A DNA stretch of 64,000 nucleotides from Muraenolepis orangiensis (Eukaryota > Chordata > Actinopteri > Gadiformes > Muraenolepididae). Where the stretch lies: NCBI GenBank assembly GCA_027704905.1, contig CM050999.1, positions 2,148,847 through 2,212,846 on the forward strand. Direction: 5' to 3'. Position numbers and translations under genes: made by a program. Positions 1-36,535 of this stretch are shown here, in pieces. The notes beneath the pieces were generated by a model. It ran no database searches and had not been told where the DNA came from. It saw nothing but the letters and a program-made list of their open reading frames with translations. Numbering within the stretch: the first letter of the stretch is position 1; each line of letters starts with the position of its first letter.

Positions 1-545
1 ATCTCCTCACAGTCCTTATGGTCACAGGCAGCCGCTGTACTAGAGGCCTATACAGGGGCTGGAGGTGGATGAGGTTGTGGTCTGACCTTCCAAGAGGAGG
101 AAGGGCGGTGGCGCTGTATGCCTCCTTAACATTGGCATACAGCAGGTCCAGTGTCTTGTTTTCCCTGGTGGGACAGTCCACAAACTGCTTGAAGGTGGGC
201 AGTGTTGCAGCAAGAGTCACGTGGTTGAAGTCCCCAGATATCGCGATGAATGCTTCAGGGTGCTGTGTCTGAAGTCTCGCGACGACGGAATGGGTGACGT
301 CACACGCGAGCGCCGCGTTTGCCGACGGTGGAATGTAAACAATAACAAGAAGCACATGGGAGAACTCTCGCGGCAGATAGTATGGCCGCAGACTCACGGC
401 CAGCAGTTCAATGTCCGGGCTACACACACGTTCCTTCACAGTAACATGTCCAGGGTTACACCACTTGTTGTTAACGAGAATAGCAAGTCCCCCACCTTTC
501 CTCTTGCCACTCTCACGGTGCGTCCTGTCCGCCCGGACGGTTAGA
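1..545 (-). mobile_element. Rex1-type LINE endonuclease fragment, runs off the window start
   Basis: Read on the minus strand from 544 to 1 there is one open frame of about 180 codons with no stop and no useful ATG. It encodes the C-terminal half of an apurinic-type endonuclease: SGDFNH near 235-220 and SDHNLIH near 85-65 are the catalytic signatures of LINE endonucleases. Wording such as CSPDIELL and LPREF matches the Rex1-like LINE at 58500-60766 in this window. Reverse transcriptase would lie to the left, outside the window. The upstream end breaks off at about 545, which fits 5' truncation. The family name is from motif resemblance. Confidence 0.8.
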
Positions 546-1010
546 AAGCCGTCTTCCTATATTTTTTATCTTGCTATATATTTTATCTTCCTAACCAAAT
601 GCTAAAAACACAGTGCTACAAGATGGACGAATAAGCATTGATCTGACACAAGTGTGACCCCCTCCCTCCTCTCTCTTTCTGTGTCTCTATGTCTCTCTTT
701 AAATTGTACTTGTAATTGTAGCTGCTTGTAGGCTATGATGTGGCCTCACTTCATGCCTCGGCCCGTGTTTGATGTACTTATTGTGTTAAGTCTAGAGAGA
801 ACTTATTCTACCTTTACCTCAGCACTGGTTCTGCTCTTAGAGCCTTGGTAGGAAGTGAAGGGACCTGTGACTTCTGGTGACCCGCTGTTCTCTTGCCTAT
901 CTGTTGAATGACCTAATTGTAAGTTGCTTTGGACAACATTAAGCGTCTGCTAAATTAATGTAATATATTAATGCTATCACAAGTCACATGACAAAACACC
1001 TCATTTAGAG

Positions 1011-1012
<2 letters not shown>
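546..1012. other. No gene; SINE/LINE-like 3' tail at about 818-965
   Basis: No coding signal. Around 915-964 lies the phrase TAAGTTGCTTTGGACAAC followed by GCGTCTGCTAAAT, the 3' tail shared by many fish SINEs and L2-type LINEs. The preceding stretch (GCACTGGTTCTGCTCTTAG near 822) recurs in diverged form near 26517, so this is a dispersed repeat. Confidence 0.5.

Positions 1013-1097
<85 letters not shown>
1013..1097. repeat. (CA)n microsatellite
   Basis: About 42 uninterrupted CA dinucleotides. Confidence 0.97.
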
Positions 1098-1100
<3 letters not shown>

Positions 1101-1204
1101 ATGTCTCTATGCGTCCACATGGTCTATCACGGGGTAAGAGCGCCTTTGTGTGGACGCGTGTTGCAAATCCACGGACTCTTTATTGTATTATTGTTACCAT
1201 GTTG

Positions 1205-1904
1205 CTTCTACCAGAAGAGGTGCTATTTCCCCAGTGTAGAACAAGCGACCACCAGAGGAGGCGCTATTTCCCTCCCCACTGTAATAACAAGCGACCACCA
1301 GAGGAGGCGCTATTTCCCTCCCCACTGTAATAACAAGCGACTACCAGAGAAGGCGCTGTTCCCCCAAGTGTAATAACAAGCGACTACCAGAGGAGGCGCT
1401 GTTCCCCCAAGTGTAATAACAAGCGACTACCAGAGGAGGCGCTGTTCCCCCAAGTGTAATAACAAGCGACTACCAGAGGAGGCGCTGTTCCCCCAATGTA
1501 ATAACAAGCGACTACCAGAGGAGGCGCTGTTTCCCCAAGTGTAATAACAAGCGACTACCAGAGAAGGCGCTGTTCCCCCAAGTGTAATAACAAGCGACTA
1601 CCAGAGGAGGCGCTGTTCCCCCAAGTGTAATAACAAGCGACTACCAGAGGAGGCGCTGTTCCCCCAATGTAATAACAAGCGACTACCAGAGAAGGCGCTG
1701 TTCCCCCAAGTGTAACAACCAGCGACTACCAGAGGAGGCGCTGTTCCCCCAATGTAATAACAAGCGACTACCAGAGGAGGCGCTGTTCCCCCAAGTGTAA
1801 TAACAAGCGACTACCAGAGAAGGCGCTGTTCCCCGAAGTGTAATAACAAGCGACTACCAGAGGAGGCGCTGTTCCCCCCATGTGTAATAAATAACAAGCG
1901 ACTA
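1205..1904. repeat. 43-bp minisatellite, left block
   Basis: About 16 copies of a roughly 42-43 bp unit containing AACAAGCGACTACCAGAGG followed by AGGCGCTGTTCCCCCAAGTG. The same array resumes at 2800, so it was one array later split by a LINE. Confidence 0.95.
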
Positions 1905-2799
1905 ATAATAGTAATAATAGTCAATTATATTTATAAGCGCACTTTTAATTAGCGTAGACAAAACTCAAAGTGCTACAGAGTAAAAAATGGTTTAAATAAA
2001 ACAACAGAATAAAAGCAGCGACGACGTTTACGTCGGCATGGCAAACAGTGGGGTTTTTTAAAAATCGAGTGAAAAGCTTCTAAAAATATGTGTTTTTAGG
2101 CCTTTTTTAAAAACATCCACAGTCTGTGGTGTCCTCAGCTGGTTTGGGAGGGCGTCCCACAGTCTGTGGTGTCCTCAGCTGGTTTGGGAGGGCGTTCCAC
2201 AGTCTGTGGTGTCCTCAGCTGGTTTGGGAGGGGGTTCCACAGTCTGTGGTGTCCTCAGCTGGTTTGGGAGGGGGTTCCACAGTCTGTGGTGTCCTCAGCT
2301 GGTTTGGGAGGGGGTTCCACAGTCTGTGGTGTCCTCAGCTGGTTTGGGAGGGGGTTCCACAGTCTGTGGTGTCCTCAGCTGGTTTGGGAGGGCGTCCCAC
2401 AGTCTGTGGTGTCCTCAGCTGGTTTGGGAGGGCGTTCCACAGTCTGTGGTGTCCTCAGCTGGTTTGGGAGGGCGTTCCACAGTCTGTGGTGTCCTCAGCT
2501 GGTTTGGGAGGGGGTTCCACAGTCTGTGGTGTCCTCAGCTGGTTTGGGAGGGCGTTCCACAGTCTCGGAGCAGCGGAGCAGAAGGCTCGGTCTCCCATGG
2601 TTTTCAGTTTGGTCCTGGGGGGAAGGAAGAGGTTTGCCTTTTCAGAGCGTAGGCTCTGAGGTTTGTGGGGTGAGAAGTTCTTTGATGTATGAGGGAGCAT
2701 TTCCATGAATGCACTGATAGGTGAAGAGGGTGATTTTGTAGTCAATCCTGAGTGAGACCGGGAGCCAGTGCAATGATTTGAGTATGGGTGTGATGTGTA
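1905..2799 (-). mobile_element. L2-type LINE 3' end inserted in the 43-bp minisatellite
   Basis: The minus strand encodes the C-terminal end of an L2-like LINE polyprotein. It begins near 2795 with HITPILKSLHWLPVSLRIDY (the L2 HWLP motif), passes RLWNALPNQLRTPQTVDVF, and ends at a TAA at 2058-2060. The 3' UTR runs to about 1905 with an AATAAT-type tail. The 14-bp sequence ATAACAAGCGACTA is present at 1891-1904 and 2800-2813 and may be the target duplication, but it also belongs to the minisatellite unit. The coding part is disrupted by an internal 40-bp tandem expansion. Confidence 0.8.
2117..2566. repeat. 40-bp minisatellite made from LINE coding sequence
   Basis: About 11 near-identical copies of a 40-bp unit (CACAGTCTGTGGTGTCCTCA then GCTGGTTTGGGAGGGCGTTC). 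The reverse complement is exactly the LINE codons for NALPNQLRTPQTV, so the array is an expansion of part of the surrounding L2-type LINE. The period is not a multiple of three, so the LINE frame is lost. Confidence 0.95.
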
Positions 2800-3633
2800 A
2801 TAACAAGCGACTACCAGAGGAGGCGCTGTTCCCCCAAGTGTAACAACAAGCGACTACCAGAAGAGGCGCTGTTCCCCCAAGTGTAACAACAAGCGACTAC
2901 CAGAGGAGGCGCTGTTCCCCCCAAGTGTAATAACAAGTGACTACCAGAGGAGGCGCTGTTTCCCCAAGTGTAATAACAAGCGACTACCAGAGGAGGCGCT
3001 GTTCCCCCAAAGTGTAATAACAAGCGACTACCAGAGGAGAAGCTGTTTCCCCAAGTGTAATAACAAGCCACGACCAGAGGAGAAGCTGTTTCCCCAATGT
3101 AATAACAAGCCACGACCAGTGGAGGCGCTGTTTCCCCCAATGTAATAACAAGTGACTACCAGAGGAGGCGCTGTTTCACCAAGTGTAATAACAAGCGACT
3201 ACCAGAGGAGGCGCTGTTTCCCCCAATGTAATAACAAGCCACGACCAGTGGAGGCGCTGTTTCCCCAAGTGTAATCACAAGCCACGACCAGAGGAGGCGC
3301 TGTTTCCCCAAGTGTAATAACAAGCCACGACCAGAGAAGGCGCTGTTTCCCCCAATGTAATAACAAGCCACGACCAGTGGAGGCGCTGTTTCCCCAAGTG
3401 TAATAACAAGCCACGACCAGAGGAGGCGCTGTTCCCCCAAGTGTAATAACAAGCCACGACCAGAGAAGGCGCTGTTTCCCCCAATGTAATAACAAGCCAC
3501 GACCAGAGGAGACGCTGTTTCCCCAAGTGTAATAACAAGCCACGACCAGTGGAGGCGCTGTTTCCCCAATGTAATAACAAGCCACGACCAGAGAAGGCGC
3601 TGTTTCCCCCAATGTAATAACAAGCCACGACCT
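2800..3633. repeat. 43-bp minisatellite, right block
   Basis: About 19-20 copies of the 1205-1904 unit. Toward the right the unit changes to a variant with AAGCCACGACCAGAGGAGGC, so the two halves differ in variant composition. Confidence 0.95.
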
Positions 3634-4129
3634 CGCTGGCAGACCCGTCGGACTCACAGGGAAGGAACTAAGGAACCAGTGGCCACACAAGTGCACTACA
3701 AACAAGGGGAGGAAGGAAGGAGGCGACGACTAAGGAACAACACAAGGAGGGTTTTTTTACGGAGTGCTTACTTGATCAATATCTGACAGCGAGTACAGAA
3801 GTTAAGGTAATATGTCGTTTTATACACACTTGCTTCACTGCTGCTAGCCTAGTTGGCTAACTGTATCAAAGCTACTATTTGCTAGCGAGCTTTTTCTATA
3901 TATGTTTGTATATGTTTCCCCCCTTAGCTCCCGATGTAGCACGTCACCAGCCAGCCCTGTAGGGAGCCATTCATAAACTACTGCTTTATTAATGGCTCAT
4001 ATCCGCGATGAGAGCAACATTTTTTTGCAGAGCTAGGCTAGCTAAGTTGTGGGATATAGCCGAATGCTAACTGACGTTATTTCTCTCTCTGTTCCGACTC
4101 AATAGAGCGAGGCCTGGGCCGCGTGCGAA
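3634..4129. other. No recognised feature
   Basis: Unique-looking sequence without a convincing open frame. It may include upstream regulatory sequence or a noncoding first exon of cab39, but nothing shows this. Confidence 0.4.
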
Positions 4130-4369
4130 TGTGTACATACGTGTGTATACATATGTGTGTACATATATGTGTAGGTGTGTACATATATGTGTAGGTGTGT
4201 ACATATATGTATGTGTGTGTGTACATATGTGTGTAGGTGTACATATATATATATATGTGTGTGTGTACACATATATATATGTGTGTGTGTGTACACATAT
4301 ATATCTATAGATAGATATATAGATATATATATATGTGTGTGTGTGTGTACACATATATCTATAGATATA

Positions 4370-4438
<69 letters not shown>
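4130..4438. repeat. Compound (TG)n/(TA)n microsatellite
   Basis: Mixed TGTGTACATATA motifs lead into a pure (TG)n run from about 4372 to 4438. Open frames across it are artefacts. Confidence 0.95.
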
Positions 4439-4439
<1 letters not shown>

Positions 4440-4671
4440 GACCACAGCCCACCAGCGGTGGTCGGTGGACACTGATTGAAATATAATAATAAAAGCACGG
4501 ATCAGGCAGCATGGCTGGCTGTCAGGACGCCAGTAGCAGCAGTGATGTCATCTGTTTGATTGTTTTATATTCATTTAATGTCGTCTTGTCGTTACTTTCC
4601 GACGTGATTGAGTCGTGTTTTTACGACGGCTGAAAGTTTAAGCGACCTCCTACTGAGGGGCGGGGCAGCTC

Positions 4672-4766
4672 TCTCTCTCTCTCTGTGTCTCTCTCTGTCT
4701 CTGTGTCTCTGTCTGTCTCTCTGTCTGTCTCTGTCTGCCTGTCTGTCTGTCTGTGTCTGTCTCTCT
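4672..4766. repeat. (TCTG)n/(TC)n microsatellite
   Basis: Imperfect TC and TCTG repeats. Confidence 0.9.
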
Positions 4767-6203
4767 CGTTTTTAGTGTTGGTTAACTTATGCAATGGTTA
4801 ACTTAGGTGTTGAAGTCGAGGTGTTTTATGGTATAGTGTCTTCAATAAACCACCCGCGTACATACATTCATATTAACAATAAATGAAGAGGATACTTTGA
4901 CTACGGTGTGTGAGAGGAACCCATTTGGAGCAATATGTTTTATGTCAGTCAACAGTTGCTTAGGGCCAGTGGATTGCTGTAGCGGTCTGGTTTTGGACCT
5001 GACGTGTGTCTGGCCCTCCTACGTCATTGATACCCAAGCAGGGCATGAGCCAGAGAGGGGGAGAAAGAGGGAGGGAGCGATAGGAGATAGGTGTTAGCTG
5101 GCTACTTTACTGATAGGTGGTAGCTGGCTACTTTACTGATAGGTGGTAGCTGGCTACTTTACTTTACGTATCAGTCCGATGTGCAAAAGTCTGGTGTGCT
5201 GGCCTCGATCAGTAATCGGGATGGAAAAACTTCAAAATGGCAAGTTTCTCATTTCATCCAGGTGCCTCGGTAGATACGAGTGATAGCCTTGAGACTCAAT
5301 CTCTCGAGTGTTGTTAAGGGTCGGCTCCATGGTGTATTCCTGGCAGCAGTTTCAGCTGTCTAAATGTGGAGGTGGTCCACTCTGGGTTCAGCGGGTCACC
5401 GGATTCCAGCAGGTCAAAGACTGCTGTCAGATTGGCAAAATTAAAACTATTGTATTTTCTTTTTGGTTTTGTTTAGATTTATAGCGCCCTTTCCATATAC
5501 GATGAATGCTTATTACCCGTTTATAAGTAAGCTGTTGCAGCTGCTGGACAGATCACAGTGTCAGTGGCGTCGCAAGGTGTCGCCTGTATGTTGTGTAGCC
5601 TCAATATTTCCTTTCACATTTCTAATGCATTCATTGTTGTCCACAAATAGCACGCCTTTTCACCTCTTGAACCCTGCGTGACAAACTCTCAATACTCTCC
5701 ACATGTTTCCGATGACTCTGATTAGTGGGTCTAGCATTGATAAGCTGGCCGCACCCTGAGACACACGTTCTCTCTATCTGCTGCTTAACAGATGGGAGAA
5801 GGGCCTACTCTGGCCTCTATAGAGGCCTATGTATACGTATGCATACTATGCATACAAGGGGTTTGATTTAGGTAAGCAAGTGCACAGGGTAAGTTGACAC
5901 ATGGACATAAGTAGGCATGAGTTGGTGTCCAATTCCCTGCCAATGATGCATTGGAAAGCCTGGGTAGTTTGGGTGCTGAATCATGTCTCAACCTTTTCAT
6001 TGAGTTTTGGAGCGATCCACACAAAGGGTGTGCTCTTTAATTGAGCCCCATGACCCGTCAGCGTACTCTTCCAGGGAATATGTTTACTGGGCTATGGGCT
6101 TACGATGTGGGGAGGAGGTCTACAGCAACACGCCATCAACTGTGGCCTAAGCCTAACCCTAACCCTAGCCTCCACAACACGGAGGAGCTGATCATTAACC
6201 AAC
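4767..6203. other. No gene recognised; small 26-bp triplication at 5094-5166
   Basis: No open frame resembles a known protein. TAGCTGGCTACTTTACTGAT occurs three times in tandem at 5094-5166. A short TAACCCTAACCC motif lies near 6150. The noncoding first exon of cab39 should lie upstream of 7120 and may be in this stretch, but I could not place it. Confidence 0.4.
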
Positions 6204-6511
<308 letters not shown>

Positions 6512-6975
6512 CGTTTTATCTTGCTATATCTTTTATCTTTTATCTGCTATATCTTTTATCTTCTATATCTGTTATCTTCCTATATCCTTTATCTTTCTAT
6601 ATCTTTTATCCTCTATCTTTTATCTTCTATATCTTTTATCCTCTATCTTTTATCTCTATATCTTTATCTTTCCATATCTTTTATCTTCCTATATCTTTTA
6701 TCCTCTATATCTTTTATCTTTCTATATCCTTTACCTTCTATATCTTTTATCTGCTATATCTTTGATCTTCCTACATCTTTTATCTTTCTAGATATTTTAT
6801 CTCCTATATCTTTTATCTGCTATATCTTTTTTCTCCTATATCTTATCTTTCTATATCTTTTATCTTTTATCTTCCTATATCTTATCTTCCTATATCTTTT
6901 ATCTTCCTATATCTTTTATCTGCTATATCTTTTATCTTCCTATATCTTTTATCTTCCTATATCTTCCTATATATA
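6512..6975. repeat. CTATATCTTTTATCTTC-type minisatellite
   Basis: Imperfect 15-17 bp pyrimidine/AT-rich units, many ending CTTTTATC. No coding signal. Confidence 0.92.
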
Positions 6976-6996
6976 TTTTTCAAACCATTGTTCAGT

Positions 6997-7022
6997 GTCA
7001 GGGGTTAGGGGTTAGGGTTAGG
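6997..7022 (+). repeat. Short interstitial telomere-like repeat
   Basis: Four degenerate TTAGGG-type units lie about 100 bp before cab39 coding exon 1. Too short to imply a telomere fusion by itself. Confidence 0.7.
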
Positions 7023-7162
7023 GTCATCTTCTCTTTATTTCCCCCTCCCCAAATCACCACTGGCGTTTTAAATAGTGGTTTGGATAGCGTTTGATATATT
7101 GTTGGCGTCCCTACCTCAGGTGGACAGTGCGCTGCGCTCGGCCGCCGTGGTAACCTTCCGCC

Positions 7163-18108
<10,946 letters not shown>

Positions 18109-20312
18109 GGGGGGAGGGCAGGAGAGGGGAGGAGCGGGGCGGTGTGAGAGAGGGGAGGGGAGACTGGGAAGGAGGAGGTGGTGAGGGGAGGAGGAGGGAG
18201 GAGTCGCCAGGGCGGCTTCACGGACCCATCGGTCCCCGCCGCTGCTTCTGGTCGTTTCCCGGGACATACGTGTAAGGAGGCGAAAGAAAAAACTTAAAAC
18301 AAGTGCACCCATACCGTGGCATGGCGGAACGCTCCTCTGCTCCTCTGCTCCTCTGCTCCTCTGCTCCTCTGCTCCTCTGCTCCTCTGCTCCTCGGCTCCT
18401 CTGCTCCTCTGCTCCTCTGCTCCTCGGCTCCTCTGCTCCTCGGCTCCTCGGCTCCTCAGCTCCTCGGCTCCTCTGCTCCAGGGCCATTTGGGGTTTCCTT
18501 CTATGTTTTTGCAAATTTTTTTTTTCAGATTTTCTTCCTTCCTCCTCCTATAAAAAAAAGAGTAATAATAGTTGCTGCTGCTTCCTTGCACATGGAGAGA
18601 TGTAAGGTGTGTACCCTAATAACTAAGGTCCTTCAAACATAGTCAGAACACACACACACACACTGACTTCTGCACATCGTAGTACAAGGTAAAGGACTAA
18701 GAAGCTTGTGATGGGTGGGAGGGGGAAGGTACTACAGCCCGCTGAACACTGGGCGGCCGACGCCTTCTGGAGGTGTGAGCGCCCCCTGCTGGGGAGACCA
18801 GTCCTCTGCACGCACCTCCCCCACTGGCAGAGGGACGGGAAGAACAGGAAACAGGAAGAGGAAAGTGTGCACGTGCTCTACGCCAAACCACCTCGGATTC
18901 AAACCTAACGCCTTCATTCAAATAAAGCAGCAGGTCTTATTTTTATTATTTTTTTATTTTAGATGATTGTTTGTATTTAGATTTGGGGCGCGAGGATGAG
19001 CTCTGGAGACCCCTGAGGGGCGTGGTCACCACCCGGAGGGGCGTGGTCACCACCCGGAGGGGCGTGGTCACCACCCGGAGGGGCGTGGTCAACATCACAG
19101 CACTTGGAGCATGCCTTGCTTTGGGGACAAGGGTCAACGTGTACATATGCCTTTTCCGTTTTTTCTTTGCTTTGTTGATTTTTCCTTTTTGTTTAACAGT
19201 GACATATGAATATATATTATATATATATTACCTTAACCATCATGTTTTTTTGGTTCTTTGTAATCAAATTTATTTTAAAAACTTAAAGGAGGCCACAAAG
19301 AAAGTTGAATGACATGTTGTTTTTGTTCTTTATATATTTAGACTTAACTGCTGGTTGCTGGCGTGTGTCTTTGTTCATAAGCTGGTTGGTCGGCGCTCAG
19401 CTGCAGGACGTGGGTCATGTGACCAGCAGAGGGAACGGGGGGTGGAGCTCTGATTCTGTGTTCCTCTGGGGAGGATGGGGGATTCCTCAACCCTTTCTCC
19501 ACGGTGGAGCATCCTTCACAGACCCCAGCCGAGGAGGAGGAGAGGGACCAGAGGGGCGGGGTCTATGGGAGAGGGACCAGAGGGGCGGGGTCTATGGGAG
19601 AGGGAGGGATACGTTAAGCCTGTCGGGGTTCTGTGCTGCGTGTTGATTGGCTCTCATCGGTTGGCCAATCGGGGAGGGGGTGAAGGGTTTTCTGTTGGCC
19701 AGTACTTAAACATCAGTCCGACTTCACCCCCACCCTTTTGGTTTTATTTTCACCCTCAGGCTTTTTTTTTGTTTTAAAGGGATTATAATTCCAGTACAAA
19801 TGAGAGTGCAACGCATTGTGTGTGTGTGTGTGGTGCTGGGCTCTTGAGCATGTTGGGTTGTACACTCGTAGGAATTCTGGTTTCAAGCAGGTTTTGGTTG
19901 GGGTTTGAGTGACCAAGTCTAACCCTCCAGAGGGTCTCCGTTAGTGCTAAGGAGCTCATTGGTGCACATCATCTCCACTTCCGGTTGCGGTAGATTCTCC
20001 ACGTGGCAACGTAATGAACCGATGGCTCCGTTGGCCTCCGTGCAGTTAGACCTGCGGTGATGTTGCATGATCCTCCGTTGGCTGTGCATGATGCTGTACT
20101 TAAGAAAAATGTTTTGTACTGGAATATTATTTTTTTGCCCCCAATATTGAACAACAATGAAATGTTGAATGGAAACTACTTTAAGTATGGCTGTGGGCTG
20201 GGTTTGACTGCAGTTTCAGCGCAGAGAGGGTAGGGGGTGCTTTCACAACTGTCCAACGGCATGGGCCCTACAATCCAAACAATTGAAGTAAATAAAAACA
20301 TTTGGAATAAAA
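18109..20312 (+). other. cab39: Probable cab39 3' UTR
   Basis: No further coding exon. AATAAA signals lie at 18921-18926, 20291-20296 and 20306-20311, so a UTR of about 0.8 or 2.2 kb is possible. It contains an 8-bp CTCCTCTG repeat (18331-18480), a 21-bp GAGGGGCGTGGTCACCACCC repeat (about 19012-19090) and a 28-bp GGGACCAGAGGGGCGGGGTC repeat (about 19540-19605). The extent is inferred from the signals and from the start of a LINE fragment just downstream. Confidence 0.6.
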
Positions 20313-20516
20313 CCTAAACTATTGGTTTGTGTTTATTTTCTGCCAGGTTCTTGGAAATGTAGTTGGTTTTCCAAACGTTTGTTTCTAATGTTTCTAAACA
20401 TTGAAAGCATCCTCACCAACTGCATCACAGTGCGGTACGGCAACTGCACTGTTTCCGAGGGTGGTGAAAACCGCCCAACGCATCGTTGGACTACCCCTCC
20501 CTGCAATAAACACAGG

Positions 20517-21020
20517 CCCCCCCCCCCCCCCCTCTGAACTCTGAACCCCCTCTGAACTCTGAACCCCCCCCCCCCTCTGAACTCTGAACCACAGCCCCCC
20601 CCCCCTCTGAACTCTGAACCCCCTCTGAACTCTGAACCCCCCCCCCCCCTCTGAACTCTGAACCACAGCCCCCCCCCCCCTCTGAACTCTGAACCCCCTC
20701 TGAACTCTGAACCCCCCCCCCCCTCTGAACTCTGAACCACAGCCCCCCCCCCCCTCTGAACTCTGAACAACAGCCCCCCCCCTGAACCACAGCCCCCCCC
20801 CACTGAACTCTGAACCACAGCCCCCCCCCTCTGAACTCTGAACCCCCCCCCCCTCTGAACCACAGCCCCCCCCTCTGAACTCTGAACCACAGCCCCCCCC
20901 CCCCCCCTCTGAACTCTGAACCACAGCCCCCCCTGAACTCTGAACCACAGCCCCCCCCCCTCTGAACTCTGAACCACAGCCCCCCCCCCTCTGAACTCTG
21001 AACCACAGCCCCCCCCCATC
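20517..21020. repeat. C-run plus TCTGAACTCTGAACC minisatellite
   Basis: Alternating poly-C runs (7-14 C) and TCTGAACTCTGAACCACAG. The words match the LINE C-terminal codons for LNSEP. The minus strand is G-run rich and could form quadruplexes. Confidence 0.93.
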
Positions 21021-21119
21021 TGAACTCTGAACCTTTCACTATCAATGTCTTCAACGGCCTTGCACTGTATCATAACTCCCTACCTCTAGTTGACATATTG
21101 ATAGTTTACCTGTATGTAC

Positions 21120-21445
21120 ATATATACTCTATATATGATATATGTACTACTCTATATATGATATACAGTATGTACTACTCTATATATGATATACAGTATG
21201 TACTACTCTATATATGATATATGTACTACTCTATATATGATATACAGTATGTACTACTCTATATATGATATACAGTATGTACTACTCTATATATGATATA
21301 CAGTATGTACTACTCTCTATATATGATATACAGTATGTACTACTCTCTATATATGATATACAGTATGTACTACTCTATATATGATATACAGTATGTACTA
21401 CTCTATATATGATATACAGTATGTACTACTCTATATATGTACATC
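21120..21445. repeat. 28-29 bp ATATGATATACAGTATGTAC minisatellite
   Basis: About 11 copies, some lacking the CAGTATG segment. Lies inside the LINE 3' UTR. Confidence 0.95.
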
Positions 21446-21584
21446 TCTATATATTCATCATTTGATCCACTGCCCCCTCCCTGCTCACAACCTGTGATAT
21501 TTAGAATTCTGCACGTTTCTCCTACCTACTCTGTCATTTTATACCTGTTTTTAGTAGTAGTTTTTACATATTTTACATCTTATT

Positions 21585-22280
21585 TAACCACTGTACATTA
21601 GACATTAACCACTGTACATTAGATATTAACCACTGTACATTAGATATTAACTACTGTACATTAGATATTAACCACTGTACATTAGATATTAACTACTGTA
21701 CATTAGACATTAACCACTGTACATTAGATATTAACCACTGTACATTAGACATTAACCACTGTACATTAGATATTAACCACTGTACATTAGATATTAACTA
21801 CTGTACATTAGATATTAACCACTGTACATTAGATATTAACTACTGTCCATTAGATATTGACCACTGTACATTAGATATTAACCACTGTACATTAGATATT
21901 AACTACTGTACATTAGATATTAACCACTGTACATTAGATATTGACCACTGTACATTAGATATTAACCACTGTACATTAGATATTAACTACTGTACATTAG
22001 ATATTAACCACTGTACATTAGATATTAACTACTGTACATTAGATATTAACCACTGTACATTAGATATTAACTACTGTACATTAGATATTAACCACTGTAC
22101 ATTAGATATTAACTACTGTACATTAGATATTAACTACTGTACATTAGATATTAACCACTGTACATTAGATATTAACTACTGTACATTAGATATTAACCAC
22201 TGTACATTAGATATTAACTACTGTACATTAGATATTAACCACTGTACATTAGATATTAACTACTGTACATTAGATATTAA
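21585..22280. repeat. 21-bp TTAACCACTGTACATTAGAT minisatellite
   Basis: About 33 copies with a CCACTG/CTACTG variant. The single-copy counterpart is TTAACCACTACATTATATAT at about 16302 in the other Rex1-type fragment. Confidence 0.95.
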
Positions 22281-22509
22281 CCTGCACTTTACGGTTACAT
22301 TTGCGCTCTGGTTAGATGACAAATTCCTTTCGATGTGCTGTAATGACAATCCATTCGATTATAATGTAATGTCATTACATTATAATCTAATGTAATGACA
22401 TTACATTATAATCGAATGTAATGTAAAGAACTGTACGACCCGTTGTGTTTATTGTTTATTGTCTATTTACAGTAACCAACACCTTGTTCTACAGGCGTTA
22501 ACGCGCTGG

Positions 22510-22663
22510 CCCTTTAGGGGCGGGACAAAAACGAAACCGCACACTTCCGGCCAGATAAAAGCGAACCGGAGACGCCGTCGCTGCAGGGCCAGTCCAGAGG
22601 TTGCAGCAGCAGGAGGTGGGAGGTCCTACTAGACTACAGACCCGCAATAACAAGAACAAGAAG
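22510..22663 (+). promoter_or_regulatory. itm2c: Putative itm2c promoter and 5' UTR
   Basis: GC box GGGGCGGGAC at 22517-22526, ETS-type ACTTCCGG at 22543-22550 and a TATA-like ATAAAAG at 22555-22561 precede the ATG at 22664 by about 100-150 bp. The region is CpG-containing, unlike its flanks. Assigned from motifs and position only. Confidence 0.55.

Positions 22664-36535
<13,872 letters not shown>

Larger units (their letters stand above)
20385..22430 (+). mobile_element. Rex1-type LINE 3' end with expanded internal repeats
   Basis: Starts with a reverse-transcriptase C-terminal phrase, ESILTNCITVRYGNC (20406 onward). It continues in broken form to LNSEPFTINVFNGLALYHNS (about 21000-21080), then a 3' UTR with TTTTATACCTGTTTTTAG and, at the end, CGCTCTGGTTAGATG and an ATAATGTAATG-rich tail. 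Three tandem arrays lie inside it. It fills most of the space between cab39 and itm2c. Confidence 0.75.

Noticed and set aside
4897..5097. 66-residue plus-strand frame upstream of cab39
   Set aside because: No homology recognised and no splice signals that fit; likely chance.
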